This document shows, in pieces, positions 61,501 through 64,000 of a stretch of DNA of 64,000 nt. The stretch's first letter is position 1. Each line of letters opens with the position of its first letter. The notes under the pieces were generated by a model. The model was not told the DNA's origin and made no database searches. It saw only the letters and a program-made list of their open reading frames with translations. This DNA is from Struthidea cinerea (lineage: Eukaryota > Chordata > Aves > Passeriformes > Corcoracidae), in the NCBI GenBank assembly GCA_013397865.1, contig VZTI01001284.1:937030-1001029 (forward strand). The letters run 5' to 3'. The translations under genes and the position numbers were made by a program.

Positions 61501-63018
61501 TGTGAGGCTTGCACAGTACAGTCAAGAGCGGAGGATTTTGTGGCAGTTCCTGGTGTTGCTTATGCCTGTGTGGTACACAGCGTCCAGATGCACAGGTGCT
61601 GCTGAGGTACCTTCCGGAGAGGATTCAGGATTTCTCTCAGGCAAGAGATTGCAGAATTTCTCTCAGTTCCCTGCTGGGGCATTCCTGTGTAATTGTATAT
61701 ATGATGGTAGTCTTATAGAAAGCTGATTCTCAGCTGGCTGTGAACATCAGAAAATGAAGGCAGGGCTTTCCTTGCTGGCAGCAGTGTTGGTTCTTAGAGG
61801 CAGGAGGCACCTAGCCCTGCCCTGCTTCACAGTGGGCAGGTGAGTAGGGTGCACATGCAGACTTGGGGGTGCTTCAGAGCCCCTGCAATAGAGGGACTGA
61901 GCACAGACTTAACAGAGTTCCCTGCTTTGTCATGTATCCCATGTGAAACCTAGGGCAAGACATGTAAGGCTATATTTTGAGGACACTTCTTAGGGCTGTA
62001 GGCAGCTGGGTTCTCAGTTGCTGTTGAAAATCCCAGTTGGGTACTGCTTGCATTTTCCTAGGAATTTATGATGCAAGCAAATAAAACTCTTTCACTGTCA
62101 GTGCTTCTGTTTCTCGTCTGTAAAGCAGGAATAGCTCTTCCCTTATCTCACTTAGGTGTTACAAAGGTAAAAACATGAAGGCTCATGGGTTATTCACATG
62201 CTGGAGTGGCATGGAACAATGCTTGTAGATCAGGTAGGTAGAAGAGAGCAGGATCTTTCATGCTGCTAAATATGGCAGAACCAGAGGCAGTGCTGGTGTT
62301 GCTGTGTGGCCAGGGACAGCAGGGCCTGAGGAGAGTCACTCAGGGAATCTGTGCAGGAATGTCACTCTGGAAGATGTGCTGGCAGGTGGGGCTCCGGAAC
62401 TTGCCTTATTAAATGCCAGCATAAAGTCAGGTGACTGAATTGCCATGTTTAACTAATGGATTAATAAAGAGGCCAGATGGTGTCATAACAGAACAAAATG
62501 ATTCCTACTCTTGACTGGGCTGCTGATTAATATTATTTGGGGAATAATAATATCTGTGAAGAAATTAGCTGCTAAATAACAGAAATTATATTATGAGAGT
62601 AGAACTGAAAAATAACCAGAAGATAGATGCTGTTGTCATCTGACTTAGAGCAAAAAAATCTGGCTAGCTCTGCTATGGTGGTAGTAGGATACTAAACTAT
62701 TTCTTGGCCCTAATCACGTGATATGAATACAGGTTTCAAAGGGCTACACTCCTGTTATATGGTCAAGATCAGTATCCACTGACTCCACTGACTTATGTTA
62801 CATGACTCTGCTGGTTAACATTACAGATTTGCAATTGAAACTTGGCAACCTTGTTAATGAAAGGCATGAAGGAATATGATGCAGCTTGCTCTCTCCCAGT
62901 TCTAAGCCAGGGAAGATGCAACAGACGAGTGTAAACACTTTTTTTCTGTCATTCCAGTTGACAAATACAACTTGGTGTATACACAGAAAAGGCATTTGTT
63001 GACTATGAAGAAGTTGGC

Positions 63019-63031
63019 TTTTTTTTTTTTT
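63019..63031 (+). repeat. T13 homopolymer
   Basis: Thirteen consecutive T near the right edge; no adjacent element recognised. Confidence 0.8.
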
Positions 63032-64000
63032 GAATCATACTTTCAATTTAGTCTGTGTTTTAACACTGAAATGCTACAATAGTTAAAATGAAAGCACTCT
63101 AAGGACCTGCTTTGCAAGTAATGTCTCCCCTCAAGGCTGTGGAGGCCTTTCAGGGTTCATTCAAATATCTTTCGACTTGGCAGGATCATGAACATTACCA
63201 TTATTTGAATTGGAGTAACACTGGAAGGTCCTGCAGCGCCAGTTACTGTACAGCACATTCTGAGGCCCTGCCCAAAATAGTGCACTGTCTAAATGCATGA
63301 GATGCAGAAGGGTGGGGGAAGAAAATACTGTCCTGATGGTATGTCTGGCTGCAGTGGAGCAATGGCCAAATTTGTACTTGGAACTTCATTAGGGTGAGGA
63401 TATCGGAGCAGAGAGTGTGCTTCACTGCTTCTTGTACTCCAAGGCGGAGGGCAGAGTTCAGCAGGACCCCTCTTCTCCCAGACGCTTCAGGACAGAAGCC
63501 AGCTGTCCCTATCGCTCTTTAGCTGACAAGAGTTGTAGCAGCAAAAGTACTTCAGCTTTAGAGAACTCCTGCCAACTCGGCTGCGCCTATCGGGACTTGC
63601 ACCTTGTCTGAGATAGTTTTGGCAGCAGCAGCCTGTGCCCTTTGCATGGCCCTTGAAGTGCCCTGGGTCTGAGACTCCTTTTAGGTGACCTTGCATGCAG
63701 GTTTGTCCATTAGTCTGGTCCTTGCAGATTGGGCTTCTGAGCTCTGTAACCTTTACCTCTTTCTAGTTATTTTAATCGTACTGTATGAATCCTGAGCAGC
63801 ACATAGTGAAAACCTGTTAGATACTGTATTAGCTTTTAAAATAACAGAAGAGGATAATTTTTGATTTGGCACCCTCAAAAAGAAACAAGGTCATGGAGTT
63901 TCATCTTCTGATGTCCCTGTTGAAAGTAGAATGCTCCTTTTCAGACTAAATGCAAACCCATAGACTTTAGAGGATTTCTTTGGCTTTCATCCAGAATACC

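Larger units (their letters stand above)
49651..64000 (+). other. RARB: RARB intron, continuing to the right edge
   Basis: No further RARB exon is seen; the next one would encode the IETQSTSSEE region, which is absent. 59000-59900 is very AT-rich with many TAAT-type motifs, typical of homeodomain-bound conserved non-coding DNA but not diagnostic. Open frames near 58413-58910 (minus) and 61181-61726 are unrecognised and probably chance. Confidence 0.7.

Noticed and set aside
1..64000. Search for CRISPR arrays, tRNA or rRNA genes, bacterial operons, viral insertions
   Set aside because: No regular spaced repeats, no tRNA- or rRNA-like sequence and no retroviral gag/pol/env frames were seen. 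The DNA is plainly vertebrate nuclear.

Overview
This window is vertebrate nuclear DNA, most likely from a bird. Two things identify it. A short exon at 44862-45018 encodes the amino-terminal A region of retinoic acid receptor beta, isoform beta-2 (RARB), with its promoter and 5' leader just upstream. A stretch at 13491-13614 reads as the 3' end of an avian/reptilian CR1 retrotransposon with the usual ATTCTRTG-like tail. The low repeat load over 64 kb also fits a bird. I cannot name the species; a galliform such as chicken is plausible but unproven.

Layout. 1-43140 is AT-rich non-coding DNA upstream of the beta-2 promoter. It holds one clear CR1 fragment, a few simple repeats, some perfect palindromes and one unrecognised candidate exon (37062-37270). 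In mammals the other RARB promoter (P1, isoforms beta-1/beta-3) lies far upstream of the beta-2 promoter, so this DNA may be a P1 intron rather than intergenic. The beta-1 N-terminal sequence was not found here. 43140-44600 is a CpG island that holds the promoter. 44300-44375 carries, in order, a CRE-like site, a lone receptor half-site, the DR5 retinoic acid response element and a TATA box. Transcription probably starts near 44400. 44400-44861 is a leader with five upstream ORFs. 44862-45018 codes for residues 1-52 plus the first base of codon 53. A splice donor follows at 45019. 45019-64000 is the first part of the following intron, with a second, smaller CpG-rich patch at about 49441-49650.

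How the parts work together. Retinoic acid-bound RAR/RXR on the DR5 element next to the TATA box drives the receptor's own beta-2 gene, a feedback loop well established in mammals. The upstream ORFs are expected to limit translation of the resulting mRNA. The rest of the receptor (DNA-binding and ligand-binding domains) lies beyond the right edge. No complete gene is contained in the window. Apart from the RARB exon, the open reading frames look like chance openings; many of the longer ones lack an ATG start and sit in GC-rich DNA.

No new multi-gene system was found. The most interesting points are the leader uORF layout, including one that overlaps the receptor's start codon, the candidate exon at 37062-37270, and the intronic CpG patch at 49441-49650.
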